DNA of 60,255 bases from Lysinibacillus sp. KCTC 33748 (lineage in GTDB: Bacteria; Bacillota; Bacilli; Bacillales_A; Planococcaceae): contig NZ_MWSJ01000031.1 of NCBI RefSeq assembly GCF_002237755.1, positions 1 to 60,255 on the forward strand, in the 5' to 3' direction. Below the pieces are notes generated by a model, which did not search any database, was not told the origin of the DNA, and saw only the letters and a list, made by a program, of their open reading frames with translations. Position 1 is the stretch's first letter. Each line of letters opens with the position of its first letter. The position numbers were made by a program, and so were the translations under genes. Shown here piece after piece: positions 16,502-25,090 of this stretch.

Positions 16502-16579
16502 TTGATTTATATATAGCTTACTAGTAAGATATATGTATAACCTATTTAACTTACTAATAAGATATATATTAAATATAAT
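16502..16579 (+). promoter_or_regulatory. Promoter with twin palindromic operators upstream of the spx-marR operon
   Basis: Two 12-bp palindromes, CTTACTAGTAAG (16517-16528, perfect) and CTTACTAATAAG (16550-16561), are both followed by ATATAT, with centres 33 bp apart (about three helical turns). A promoter TTACTA (16551-16556), 17 bases, TATAAT (16574-16579) overlaps the second palindrome; a second possible one is TTGATT (16502-16507), 17 bases, TAAGAT. The pattern fits autorepression by the MarR protein encoded second in the operon. The rest of the 528-bp gap (16079-16501) shows no gene. Confidence 0.65.
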
Positions 16580-16606
16580 CCTAAAAAAGAAAGCGGGGAA
16601 TGAAGA

Positions 16607-17011
16607 ATGACAGTTACAATTTATACACAAGCGAGCTGTTCTTCATCCAGAAAAGCATTAAAATGGTTAAAAGATCACAACATCGAATATAAAGAAAAAC
16701 GTATTACATCACATCCACTAACACTTGCTGAATTTAAAGAGATTTTAAGCATGACAGAAGATGGAACAGATGAAATTATTGCAACTAACTCAAATGATTT
16801 TAAAAATTTAAATATTGATATTGATCAGCTCTCTATCCAAGAGTTGTTTGCCATCATCCAAGCTCATCCAAGAATGTTACGAAGCCCTATCTTAATTGAT
16901 GAAAAACGTATTCAAGTTGGGTACAATGAGATGGACATTCGCCGTTTTATTCCACGCAAAGTACGTGCCTATGAGTTAAACGCGATGACAAGATTAGCAC
17001 AAGAAAGTTAA
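16607..17011 (+). CDS. Spx/ArsC-family regulator with CxxS redox site
   Basis: A 134-residue protein of typical Spx length and layout: thioredoxin-like start TIYTQASCSSSRKALKWL, the RKALKWL helix, RSPILIDEKRIQVGYN and the C-terminal RRFIPRK. Spx binds the RNA polymerase alpha subunit and rewires transcription under thiol stress. Here the usual CxxC switch reads C-S-S-S, so the second cysteine is missing; family members with CxxS exist but cannot form the intramolecular disulfide. CGGGG precedes the ATG. The gene is first in an operon with a MarR repressor 23 bp downstream and has twin operators upstream, so it is probably induced when that repressor is released. Confidence 0.85.
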   Translation: MTVTIYTQASCSSSRKALKWLKDHNIEYKEKRITSHPLTLAEFKEILSMTEDGTDEIIATNSNDFKNLNIDIDQLSIQELFAIIQAHPRMLRSPILIDEKRIQVGYNEMDIRRFIPRKVRAYELNAMTRLAQES

Positions 17012-17034
17012 AACAGTTTTGGAGTTGACCTTAT

Positions 17035-17478
17035 ATGGATCAAGAAAAACAAATAGCCATTACCTCGTTGTTTGAAGTAGTATCTTCCATTGAGCGTAAG
17101 TGGGCAAACGAGTGGAATAATCATAATGTACTCGGCTTTTCAAAATCCCATATTTTAATTTTAGACTACTTATCGCAGGAGGGACCAAAGCGCCCTTCTG
17201 CCATTGCTGATCGGTTAAAAGTGACAACAGGTGGTGTCACTGTTTTAACAACTAAGCTTATTAATGCTGGATTTATTGAAAAAACACAGCATGCAACAGA
17301 TCGACGAGCTTCTCAATTGAAAATTACAGCTGATGGCGAAGATATTTTAGAAGAATCCCGTCAGCAAGTTAACGAACTTATACACAATATGTTTGGTATG
17401 CTGTCAGCTGAGGAAGTCCAAACATTACGTAATATTTTTTCGAAATTACTCAACGCTGAACCTAATCGATATGAGTAA
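17035..17478 (+). CDS. MarR-family transcriptional regulator
   Basis: A 147-residue winged-helix dimer. The recognition region is KRPSAIADRLKVTTGGVTVLTTKLINAGFIEKTQ, with the wing ATDRRASQLKITADGEDIL, both close to the MarR consensus (D-R-R in the wing). The N- and C-terminal helices would form the dimer interface. TTTTGGAG precedes the ATG. It is the second gene after the Spx-like gene and most likely binds the two palindromes upstream of the operon. The inducing ligand or oxidant is unknown. Confidence 0.9.
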   Translation: MDQEKQIAITSLFEVVSSIERKWANEWNNHNVLGFSKSHILILDYLSQEGPKRPSAIADRLKVTTGGVTVLTTKLINAGFIEKTQHATDRRASQLKITADGEDILEESRQQVNELIHNMFGMLSAEEVQTLRNIFSKLLNAEPNRYE

Positions 17479-17493
17479 ACACTTCATTTTCAC

Positions 17494-17540
17494 ACCGTAA
17501 AAAGTTAGACAAGCATCTAACTTTTTACGGTGTTTTTCTG
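17494..17540 (+). terminator. Terminator of the spx-marR operon
   Basis: The perfect stem ACCGTAAAAAGTTAGA / TCTAACTTTTTACGGT with a 6-base loop is followed by GTTTTT. It would also work partly in the other direction. Confidence 0.92.
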
Positions 17541-17587
17541 TTAGCTCAATTTTTTGGTAACCTCACCCTAAAGTTTATATTCATTTA

Positions 17588-17614
17588 TACCTCGGCATAA
17601 TTGCGTCCAAAATC
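17588..17614. repeat. Fragment of repeat family B
   Basis: CCTCGGCATAATTGCGTCC matches the outer end of the family B element (GCCTCGGCATAATTG followed by GTCC in copy 1, read in reverse). Confidence 0.45.
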
Positions 17615-17627
17615 CGCATTCATCTCA

Positions 17628-19034
17628 CTAAACTGGATTTGGCGCTTTTACTTCTTCTGGAATACCACATTCATACTGTTTCCCAGCTTTTAAATTTTCA
17701 AATTCCTCCTTCGCCTTTTTAAGTACATCAGGATTTAGTAAGGAATCAAGTGCAGCTCCTGCCATTGCTTTTGCCGCATAATGCATTCCTTTCATGCCGA
17801 GTGAAGATCCAAAAGCAGCGGTTGCTTGCCAAGTATGCACTTGGATCCCATACGGAGCACAAGTTGTAAATACCTGACCAAGGGGCGCTATCCACGAAAC
17901 ATCCCCTAAATCGCTAGAACCTTGCATGGATTGGCGAAAAGTTTGTGGCAAATGAAATACTTGCTCCACCAATACCTCCTTACTTATTTCATTTGGTACA
18001 AATGATTGCTGGGCGGTACCTGCAAGAACAGAAGGATCTAATGAAGCCTGTAGCGCCTTTGCAAAAATAAGCTCGGCCTCTGTAAAGGATAATGGCGGTA
18101 GCTCGTTCCACTGCGCCAACATTTGCTCATTTAATGTGAGATTCGGTAATGTATCGTAACACCCTGCCTTCAGCTCCCAATGCACTTCTGTTTCTGTCAT
18201 CATCGCTGCCCCTTTTGCCACCTTAATGAGTCTGCGTTCTAAATCTTTGACAGCATCACGATTTGCTCCGCGTAGGTAATAATAGACACTCGCTTTATCT
18301 GGAACAATATTCGGTGCTAAGCCACCATTTGTAATTTGATAATGAATCCGAGATCCGTCTGGCACATGTTCGCGTAAATAATTGGCTCCGACATTCGTGA
18401 TTTCAACAGCATCAAGCGCACTTCTCCCTAAATGTGGCGCACCAGCAGCATGTGCTGTTCGACCTGAAAAATAAAATTCAATAGCAGTGAGTGCTTGCAT
18501 AGAGAAGTTCGCTGTCACGTTAAACGTCCATGGATGCCACGTATAAACAACATCTAAATCATCAAAAACACCAGCACGTGCCATATACGATTTTCCAGAT
18601 AACAATTCCTCTGCCGGACAACCATAATAGCGGATCGTTCCTTGTATATTGTGAAGCGTCATCACTTCTTTTAAGGCAACTACAGCTTCTACCCCAGCCG
18701 TTCCTAATAAATTGTGACCGCAGCCATGCCCAGGTGCCCCCTCCTCCACTGGAGAATATACCGAACTGACTTGCTGCGATAACCCTGGAAGTGCATCAAA
18801 CTCTCCTAAAAATCCGATGATTGGACTCCCTGAACCCCACTGTGCATAAAAGGCAGTTTGTACATCGCCAATCGGCGTAACAATTTCAAACCCTTCTTTT
18901 TTTAGAACATCTTGTTGCAGTGAAGACGCAAATGTCTCTTCATAGCCTAACTGAGGATTTTCCCAAATTTGCTTTGCCATATGACTAAACGTTTCTTCAT
19001 TTTCTTGCATCCACTCAAATAGTTGTTGTTTCAC
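17628..19034 (-). CDS. M20-family amidohydrolase, AbgB-like
   Basis: A 468-residue metallopeptidase-fold hydrolase. The metal-binding motifs are GEFDALPG, GHGCGHNLLG (both ligating residues), PAEELLSGK, and a late HTWQATAAFGSS region. The full set follows aminobenzoyl-glutamate hydrolase subunit B and related amidases that release amino acids from N-acyl or N-aryl conjugates. The GTG start overlaps the stop of the upstream MFS transporter (GTGA), with GGAGGG inside that gene's end, so the two are translationally coupled. A joint role in uptake and hydrolysis of an amide-linked substrate is a fair inference. The substrate is unknown. The divergent GAF/PucR-type gene probably controls both. Confidence 0.87.
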   Translation of the reverse strand: MKQQLFEWMQENEETFSHMAKQIWENPQLGYEETFASSLQQDVLKKEGFEIVTPIGDVQTAFYAQWGSGSPIIGFLGEFDALPGLSQQVSSVYSPVEEGAPGHGCGHNLLGTAGVEAVVALKEVMTLHNIQGTIRYYGCPAEELLSGKSYMARAGVFDDLDVVYTWHPWTFNVTANFSMQALTAIEFYFSGRTAHAAGAPHLGRSALDAVEITNVGANYLREHVPDGSRIHYQITNGGLAPNIVPDKASVYYYLRGANRDAVKDLERRLIKVAKGAAMMTETEVHWELKAGCYDTLPNLTLNEQMLAQWNELPPLSFTEAELIFAKALQASLDPSVLAGTAQQSFVPNEISKEVLVEQVFHLPQTFRQSMQGSSDLGDVSWIAPLGQVFTTCAPYGIQVHTWQATAAFGSSLGMKGMHYAAKAMAGAALDSLLNPDVLKKAKEEFENLKAGKQYECGIPEEVKAPNPV

Positions 19035-20263
19035 AGTTCGTATCCCTCCACAGATTTTATAGTTGTTTGTTGCTGATGGTTAACTGGTAAAGTAATAGCG
19101 ATTATAGCCGCAATGACACACATGATGGCTAAAAATATAAACGATGTTTTAAAGGAACCACCCGATGCATTAATTAAATACCCCATAATTGTTGGCGAAA
19201 TAATACCTGCTGCTTGTCCACCAAAATTGACGATGCCAAAAGCTGTCCCAACATTTTGCTGATTGACAACACGATGTGGCGTTGTAAATATGAAAGAGGC
19301 CATAAAAGCTACAAATATAAAGGCGATTGACTGATACGTAATAGCTATTGCTGCAGAGCCGGCTGTAGCCATGAGATATAAACAAACAGCCAGCACGGCT
19401 GCTCCGAAAATCACGCCATATTTCGAACGCCCTCCTAGCTTTGAGATGATACGCCCACTTACAATCATACCAACCATTCCAAAAATCGCTGGTATGGCCG
19501 CGATGAAGCCGACATTTTTTAAATCAAGACCATGCACTTTCATTAAATAGGTTGGCATCCAAGTATTTAAGCCCCAGTTTGCAATATTAATAAAGAAGAA
19601 AATAAGAAGTACACGCATTAAATAAGTATTTCTTAATACTTTGCCAAAAGAGCCCTTCTCTTCTTTTTCCACTTTCTCCTCTGCCGTAAAAGTTTGTGCA
19701 TTTTTAGTACTCCATAAAAGAGCGATCACAAAAATAAGTCCTAGACCAGAAATTAAGAAAAATACATTGCGCCAATCCATTACTAATAATAGAGGCGCAC
19801 AAATAATAGGAGCGACAGCACCACCGATCATATTGGATGACATCATCGTCGTTTGAGCATTTGTACGTTGTTCTTTATGAAAATAAATAGAAATTGCTTT
19901 TGTACTTGCTGCAGGATATCCGCCTTCCCCAATACCAAATAAAAATCGAATGAAGAGTAGTGAAGTGAGTGACCAAGCTAATCCCGTAAATGCAGTAAAA
20001 ACGGACCAAAAAATAACAGCGCCAATTAATAATTTAATCGTTCCGTATTTATCCGTTAACCACCCACCAGGAATTTGCATAGCAGCATAGCCAAAGAAGA
20101 AGGCACTTAAAACAAATCCTAGTTCCGTAGCTGTTAAAGATAGGTCATTTCCAATATTGATTAAAGCTAGGCTAATAGCAGTTCTGTCAATGTATGAAAC
20201 CATCCATCCAAAGAATAAAACGCCTAAAATTAAATGACTGCGGTTTTTTAGTTCGACATTCAT
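19031..20263 (-). CDS. MFS transporter, anion:cation symporter (ACS) type
   Basis: A 410-residue protein with about 12 membrane helices. The motifs SYIDRTAISLALINIG near the start, GGWLTDKYG between helices 2 and 3 (MFS motif A) and FLFGIGEGGYPAASTKAIS are typical of the ACS family (hexuronate, phthalate, organic anion carriers). GGGAGGTGGAGG precedes the ATG. It is first in a two-gene operon with an M20 amidohydrolase and divergent from a regulator. It probably imports the substrate of the hydrolase, likely a carboxylate conjugate. Confidence 0.88.
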   Translation of the reverse strand: MNVELKNRSHLILGVLFFGWMVSYIDRTAISLALINIGNDLSLTATELGFVLSAFFFGYAAMQIPGGWLTDKYGTIKLLIGAVIFWSVFTAFTGLAWSLTSLLFIRFLFGIGEGGYPAASTKAISIYFHKEQRTNAQTTMMSSNMIGGAVAPIICAPLLLVMDWRNVFFLISGLGLIFVIALLWSTKNAQTFTAEEKVEKEEKGSFGKVLRNTYLMRVLLIFFFINIANWGLNTWMPTYLMKVHGLDLKNVGFIAAIPAIFGMVGMIVSGRIISKLGGRSKYGVIFGAAVLAVCLYLMATAGSAAIAITYQSIAFIFVAFMASFIFTTPHRVVNQQNVGTAFGIVNFGGQAAGIISPTIMGYLINASGGSFKTSFIFLAIMCVIAAIIAITLPVNHQQQTTIKSVEGYEL

Positions 20264-20328
20264 ACCTCCACCTCCCTAATAATTATCTAAATATTAAGAA
20301 AAATAAAGGACGAAATCATTAGAATATC

Positions 20329-20357
20329 TTACAATGTTTATAAAGTTCCATTAGAAT
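20329..20357 (+). promoter_or_regulatory. Candidate promoter of the PucR-type regulator
   Basis: TTACAA (20329-20334), 17 bases, TAGAAT (20352-20357), 37 bp before the start codon in the divergent intergenic region. It is a fair sigma-A match without experimental support. Confidence 0.4.
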
Positions 20358-20393
20358 AAATTCCGAAATTATAGGAAAGGAGTCGAAATAACA

Positions 20394-22337
20394 ATGTTTC
20401 TAGAGGAGCATACAGAACTTATATTGAGCGACGACAATTGTAGCTTTTACATTTATGGTGCAACAAAGGAATGGTCTTTATTTTATGGGCGACCTTGTGA
20501 AATACAACCTGATTTAAAAGGAGTATATTGGGATAAAAAACAGCAACGCTTCAGTGCAAGGTTATACATACCGGAGCCAAATGAGTGTATTGTCCAAGGT
20601 ATCATCTTTGGAGACTTTACAGATTATGATGAGAAATTTTTAGTTTGGCAGCTAGAAAAGACCTTTTATCAGAAAACCCTTATACGGCAACATGAGCAAA
20701 AATTAGCCATTTTACAGCTCATGGGCGCTATGAACTCAACGTTGAAAATAAAGACGCTGTTACAAACGATCATAGATTTTGCCATTTTAGCTATTCCAGT
20801 CATTGACCGAGGATTTTTAATGTTATTCAATCCTGAAATGAAGTGTTTATATACAGTAGCTAGTGCGGGTGTAACAGCGCGTATTTTTGATTATGCACCT
20901 CAATTGGGCGAGGGAATGGCAGGCTATACATTTCAAACAGGTGTATCGGGCATTTACAACTACCAAGAAACATTAGAGATTATGGGCAATGTCACAAAGC
21001 TGAATCTAGACGCATTAACGGAAGCAGCACATTTAGGAAGAATCGAGAATAATACATCGATGGCTGTTCCGATAACCTTTCATGAAAGAAAATTAGGTAT
21101 TATGATTGTCCATCAATATACGAATAAACGTGCTTTTCAACAAAGTGATTTAAGACTCCTAGAAAGCTTCGCATCACAGGCTGCCGTTGCTATAAGAAAT
21201 GCGGAAGCTTATGAAGAAATAGAACGGTTAAATGCTTACTTTATAAAGCAACATGACATTCATCAAATCTTTCTTAAACTTTCCTTGCAAAATGTGCAAG
21301 AAATGAAAATCATCCAAACGACGAAGGAATTATTACAATTAGATGTTCAATATATAAATTTAGCAGATCGTAAAACATTTTTACATCTAGCAGAAATGGA
21401 CAAGCTCTCTGCCATTAAAAAGGACCAGTTAATTGATATCGGCTATGTCTTCCCTATTGGAAATGAAACAGAAACATTCGGGTATTTAATTATTCAGCAA
21501 TTGGAGGAATTAACGAGTCAGCAACGTATGATTATAGAAAATGCGGCGATGAGCTTAACGTTAAAATCGTTACAAATACAGGCAGCTGGACAAACGATTT
21601 TTAAAGAACGTTTTGAGCTTTTCCAACAACTTATCTCTGAACGCGCCCCACTCGTTGATTCTCGTTTTGATGAATTAGGACTTGATATTAAGAAACCAAC
21701 ATTCGTCGTAAAATTTAAGCTAAAACAATTTTCCCATAAAAATAGTATGCAATTTATTCAACATGTGCAGCAGTATTTCAAAGATCAACATTTTATATTT
21801 ACAAAACGTGAAACGGTCGTTTGGATACTACAAGGAGATACAGCTTTTCGCAAAAAAATAAAACAACAATTAACACAGGCCATCATTAGTTGGGTCCAGT
21901 TTTATCATCAACAGGTGGCAATAGGCATTGGCGATGTACATGATCATTTACTAAAGGTCGCTCAAAGTGCAGAAGAAAGTAAACAAGCACTCCGACAAGC
22001 TCTGCGCCACACACAAAAAGAAGAGGCAGTAACCATTTTTGGTTATGAAGATCTAGGTATTAATCGACTGTTCAGCAAGCAAAGCGAAGAAGAGATTGGA
22101 CAATTTGTCCATGATATACTCGCTCCGTTATACAAGCTAAAGGATGAAACTTTACTGGCAACACTTCGTTGTTACACTCATCAAAATCGTTCCATTTCGA
22201 AAACGGCTTCCACCTTACACATTCACCAAAACACGCTATACCACCGACTCGAAAAAATCGAACAATTGTTAAATCGAGATTTACACAATCCAGCGCATTA
22301 TTTAGAAATTCATGTAGCCTTGCATTTAAGTGAGTGA
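20394..22337 (+). CDS. GAF-domain transcriptional regulator with PucR-type helix-turn-helix
   Basis: A 647-residue cytoplasmic regulator. Residues about 100-280 form a GAF sensor (LQTIIDFAILAIPVIDRGFL ... FASQAAVAIRNAEAYEEIERL). The C-terminal 60 residues are a PucR-type HTH (LRCYTHQNRSISKTASTLHI, QNTLYHRLEKIEQLL). The N-terminal 95 residues are not recognised. GGAAAGGAG precedes the ATG at a slightly long spacing. It is divergent from the transporter-amidohydrolase operon and is the obvious candidate for its activator, with an aromatic or nitrogenous ligand sensed by the GAF domain; that is inference. Confidence 0.83.
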   Translation: MFLEEHTELILSDDNCSFYIYGATKEWSLFYGRPCEIQPDLKGVYWDKKQQRFSARLYIPEPNECIVQGIIFGDFTDYDEKFLVWQLEKTFYQKTLIRQHEQKLAILQLMGAMNSTLKIKTLLQTIIDFAILAIPVIDRGFLMLFNPEMKCLYTVASAGVTARIFDYAPQLGEGMAGYTFQTGVSGIYNYQETLEIMGNVTKLNLDALTEAAHLGRIENNTSMAVPITFHERKLGIMIVHQYTNKRAFQQSDLRLLESFASQAAVAIRNAEAYEEIERLNAYFIKQHDIHQIFLKLSLQNVQEMKIIQTTKELLQLDVQYINLADRKTFLHLAEMDKLSAIKKDQLIDIGYVFPIGNETETFGYLIIQQLEELTSQQRMIIENAAMSLTLKSLQIQAAGQTIFKERFELFQQLISERAPLVDSRFDELGLDIKKPTFVVKFKLKQFSHKNSMQFIQHVQQYFKDQHFIFTKRETVVWILQGDTAFRKKIKQQLTQAIISWVQFYHQQVAIGIGDVHDHLLKVAQSAEESKQALRQALRHTQKEEAVTIFGYEDLGINRLFSKQSEEEIGQFVHDILAPLYKLKDETLLATLRCYTHQNRSISKTASTLHIHQNTLYHRLEKIEQLLNRDLHNPAHYLEIHVALHLSE

Positions 22338-22370
22338 CTTTAACTTCTTCCAGCGATCAAAATCCCCATC

Positions 22371-22414
22371 AAAAAAAGATGCATCGCAAAGTAATTTTGC
22401 AATGCATCTTTTTT
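22371..22414. terminator. Bidirectional terminator between the regulator and the ECF sigma gene
   Basis: AAAAAAGATGCAT-GCAAA pairs with TTTTGC-ATGCATCTTTTTT. It lies between two convergent genes and can serve both. Just before it, TTTAACTTCTTCCAGCG echoes the start of repeat family B. Confidence 0.9.
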
Positions 22415-22475
22415 GGGATTGGCCGAACGAATACTTCCGTCTAAGTAATACTGCTAGTGCGACCAATGCATTTCA

Positions 22476-23024
22476 TCATGCTGGTAGCACTGACTCTACG
22501 ATGGCTACATCGGCCATTAGCATTTCTTTCAAACGAGCTTTCGCACGGAATAAACGAGATTTCACAGTACCAATTGAAACTTTCATAATTGTAGAGATTT
22601 CTGCAAGTGAATATTGGTCTATGTAGAAATACCATAAAGTTTTACGATAGATTCCATCTAGTTGGCCCATTTTATCCTGTACTAATTGAGTAACAATATC
22701 TTTTTCAATTTTTTCTTCAGTTGAAATGTCATTATTGGGAACCAAATCTAATATCGGTACGTCTAATGTTTCAGGTTGGTTCATCATGTATTTACTACGT
22801 CGTGTTGTTTTACGATAGCGATCTCTAAATGTATTCATTGTAATTGTTGTAAGCCAAGCTTTAATATGCTCCACTTCGGCAACGCTATTCTCATAACGTA
22901 CAACCTTTACCCATACTTCTTGCATTAAATCTTCAGCTTCTACAGTATTGCGAGTAAGTTTTAAACATAAGTGGTATATGTAACGATTAAATTCCTCATA
23001 TACGCCTTCTAATTTTTCATTCAT
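22476..23024 (-). CDS. Orphan ECF-type RNA polymerase sigma factor
   Basis: A 182-residue group 4 sigma factor. Region 2 runs FNRYIYHLCLKLTRNTVEAEDLMQEVWVKV ... IKAWLTTITMNTFRDRYRK; region 4 is YSLAEISTIMKVSIGTVKSRLFRAKARLKE. CGGAGG precedes the ATG. No anti-sigma gene adjoins it on either side, so it is an orphan, or its partner is elsewhere. Upstream on the minus strand, TGTAAT followed after about 17 bases by CGATAG could be a self-directed promoter, but this is weak. The regulon is unknown. Confidence 0.88.
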   Translation of the reverse strand: MNEKLEGVYEEFNRYIYHLCLKLTRNTVEAEDLMQEVWVKVVRYENSVAEVEHIKAWLTTITMNTFRDRYRKTTRRSKYMMNQPETLDVPILDLVPNNDISTEEKIEKDIVTQLVQDKMGQLDGIYRKTLWYFYIDQYSLAEISTIMKVSIGTVKSRLFRAKARLKEMLMADVAIVESVLPA

Positions 23025-23306
23025 TTTGTATTCCTCCGCTTCTTGTTCTTGCTTCTATATACATTCTCGCAAAATAATGTATTACACTCTATCGTATTGG
23101 CTTTCAATTACATTACAATCGTGTAAGCTAAGATCCTTTCACTTGTAATATTCGTAAATAATGTTTTATTACAATACTTCCTTTGCGGAGGAAAGCTTCA
23201 TAACACGTCCCTTCTACTTCGTTTTTATTGTACTCCCAATAGCATTCTCTTATATTTCCTAAAGCACAGTACTCCTTATTTAAGATCATCGCCAAAACGT
23301 GTGGAT

Positions 23307-23349
23307 GATTGATCCCCAAGGAGTCGCTCAGCAGGAACGAAGATCAACG
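23307..23349. repeat. Repeat family A, isolated right end
   Basis: GATCCCCAAGGAGTCGC followed by a GAACGAAGATCAACG end matches the right terminus of the 4482-4666 element. Around it (23025-23419) no convincing gene is seen; a 63-codon minus-strand frame overlaps it but lacks a ribosome site and ends inside low-quality sequence. Confidence 0.55.
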
Positions 23350-23419
23350 TATTTACAAAGTAGACATTTTAACAAAAGTCATTCATAACTTTTGGTGATG
23401 AGCCTTAAATAATTCAGAG

Positions 23420-23740
23420 TTAACTCAACAAACCTAATCGAAGGACAGAAGCGACAACCTGTGTACGATTTTTTGCTCTTAGCTCAGTCATTAAATTACT
23501 GGCATAACCCCTTACTGTATGTTCACTTAAAAACAGTAGGCTACCTATTTTTTTATTGTCATACCCTTCTGCTAATCCAAAATCATAGATTCCCTTTACG
23601 TTAAGTGGAGTTCAGAGGCGTTCTCCACTCTTTCCCCTTTTCTTGATAAAAATAAACCTAAGCGTTCCCCCATCTTGTTCAGTGAGCAGCCCCTTCATGC
23701 TCTGAACTTTTGAAAGCTCTGAAAAGAAGTTACAAGTTGT
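23420..23740 (-). pseudogene. Broken LuxR/NarL-type regulator, C-terminal part
   Basis: The minus strand ending at a stop at 23420-23422 encodes a full LuxR-type helix-turn-helix: LAEGYDNKKIGSLLFLSEHT, followed by VRGYASNLMTELRAKNRTQ and VVASVLRLGLLS. Going upstream, the frame meets a TGA at 23612-23614 just before the expected TP..V start of the HTH domain, and continues open beyond it to about 23740. No start codon with a ribosome site and no receiver domain are found. The gene is therefore truncated and interrupted, probably a decayed response regulator or stand-alone LuxR-type regulator. Confidence 0.65.
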
Positions 23741-23886
23741 TTTCATAATACTTAGAATAGTATAGTATATTTAGACAGGATCAATCGATAAAACAGTTAT
23801 CTGCTCAATTTCTTAGGTTTGAATAAATTTGTATAGCAAAAAAATATAAGTTAATCAGTTATGAAAGATACAGAGAGGTGATTCTG

Positions 23887-24189
23887 ATGGAAGGTGATCT
23901 TCAAGTTATTCGCAAAGAATCGAGGCCAATAATCTTTACGCTTATATTAGTCATAGCTACTTTTGCAGTTTTCTTTATTAGTCGTTTCGTGAATGAACCA
24001 TACCTAACTATTTTTTTAGGGCTCTTTGCATTAATAGATATTGGATTTATTGTTTCAATAGTGATGGGGATTAGAACAAAAAAAACAAATATTATTATTT
24101 TAAGTGTCATTGTCAATGGTCTATGTTTTGTACTTTTGACTATATTTTTATTACTAGTTGGCTTTGGGATAGGATTTTCTGAAGCATAA
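23887..24189 (+). CDS. Small membrane protein with three predicted helices (unrecognised)
   Basis: A 100-residue protein. After a short hydrophilic start (MEGDLQVIRKESRP) come three hydrophobic stretches: IIFTLILVIATFAVFFI, LTIFLGLFALIDIGFIVSIV and IIILSVIVNGLCFVLLTIFL. A basic loop (MGIRTKKTN) separates the second and third. AGAGAGGTG lies 6 bases before the ATG at 23887; a GTG at 23878 is possible. No family is recognised. It precedes the phospholipase-A2-like gene by 146 bp on the same strand with a weak terminator between, so a functional link is possible but unproven. Confidence 0.65.
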   Translation: MEGDLQVIRKESRPIIFTLILVIATFAVFFISRFVNEPYLTIFLGLFALIDIGFIVSIVMGIRTKKTNIIILSVIVNGLCFVLLTIFLLLVGFGIGFSEA

Positions 24190-24193
24190 TTAA

Positions 24194-24218
24194 AAAGCCG
24201 AATATCTCGGTTATTTAG
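24194..24218 (+). terminator. Weak terminator after the small membrane protein gene
   Basis: AAGCCGA / TCGGTT stem followed by ATTT. It is short, and read-through into the next gene is plausible. Confidence 0.4.
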
Positions 24219-24335
24219 AAATATATCTCAAATATTTTTTTGAAGATTGGTTTAAAATACGACTCTTTCACTCACTTTTTTAAGATGTAAACCAATAGAG
24301 GGTTTACGAATTCTTGAAAAAGGAGCGATTTGACT

Positions 24336-25040
24336 ATGGTAAGAGGTCGGGTAGTAGAGAAAGAGCTTTCAACTCAAACTTTAGGGATTACGGAAAATCC
24401 TTTAGTAGAGCAAGCAATTAAACATTTAAAGGAACACAAATCTCGTGTAAATGATGATTTTGTTCAAACTGTTTTCAATGTAGAATATTTTGAAGACGAA
24501 AAGGAATCAGAGGAAATTTTAGTTGAACAAACGCAAACTTATGTACAACTAAGTGACGAAGCTCAACTTCGTATTATTGCTACAAAAACAAATGAAAAAG
24601 AATCACTTAATGTATCTGCTATTCGCTTAGGTGAAAAAGACGGTGTTCCTCGCGTTTTCGTAACAGCTTTTGAAAACGGCCAAATTATTTATGAAGTAGA
24701 TCATTCGTATGACGAAAGTCAATTCAAAATCCCAGAAGATAAAGAGGCAGAGATTGAACCATATATTGCTTATCTTGATTGTGTATGGGGTAGTTCTTGT
24801 TGTACATTAGCTGGTAAGAAATATAACTGGTGTGGAGCTGGTTGTGGGTCAGGTACTCCAATAAATGACTTGGATACTTGCTGCAAATGGCACGATAATT
24901 GTTATGTAACTAATACAAGCTACCCTGGTCGTTGTGGATGTGACAAAGTTCTTAATGCTTGTGCTGATCAGACAAATGTAGATGGTGCAGGTGTTCTGAT
25001 TTCTGCATTTATTGCGAAAATGGCTTGGTACGGTTGCTAA
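24336..25040 (+). CDS. Phospholipase A2-like protein with a long N-terminal prodomain
   Basis: A protein of about 234 residues. The last 90 residues are Cys-rich and carry a complete secreted-PLA2 active site: calcium loop WCGAGCGSGTP, catalytic CCKWHDNCY (His-Asp pair) and a following CGCDKVLNAC with the second Asp. The first 145 residues are acidic, lysine-rich and Cys-free, with no signal peptide or membrane helix, and look like a separate prodomain. Enzymes of this type cut the sn-2 ester of phospholipids. AAGGAG precedes; the ATG at 24336 is preferred, though a TTG at 24330 is possible. How a disulfide-rich enzyme without a signal peptide would leave the cell is unclear. A perfect terminator follows. 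Confidence 0.8.
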   Translation: MVRGRVVEKELSTQTLGITENPLVEQAIKHLKEHKSRVNDDFVQTVFNVEYFEDEKESEEILVEQTQTYVQLSDEAQLRIIATKTNEKESLNVSAIRLGEKDGVPRVFVTAFENGQIIYEVDHSYDESQFKIPEDKEAEIEPYIAYLDCVWGSSCCTLAGKKYNWCGAGCGSGTPINDLDTCCKWHDNCYVTNTSYPGRCGCDKVLNACADQTNVDGAGVLISAFIAKMAWYGC

Positions 25041-25043
25041 ATT

Positions 25044-25090
25044 AAATAGTGAGAATTCCCTGGATTTCAGTCAGGGAATTTTCACTATTT
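25044..25090 (+). terminator. Terminator of the PLA2-like gene
   Basis: AAATAGTGAGAATTCCCTG pairs with CAGGGAATTTTCACTATTT across a 9-base loop; the following T-tract is short. Confidence 0.75.

Noticed and set aside
23128..23319. 63-codon minus-strand frame before the family A right end
   Set aside because: No ribosome site, ends in repeat-derived sequence, composition not protein-like.
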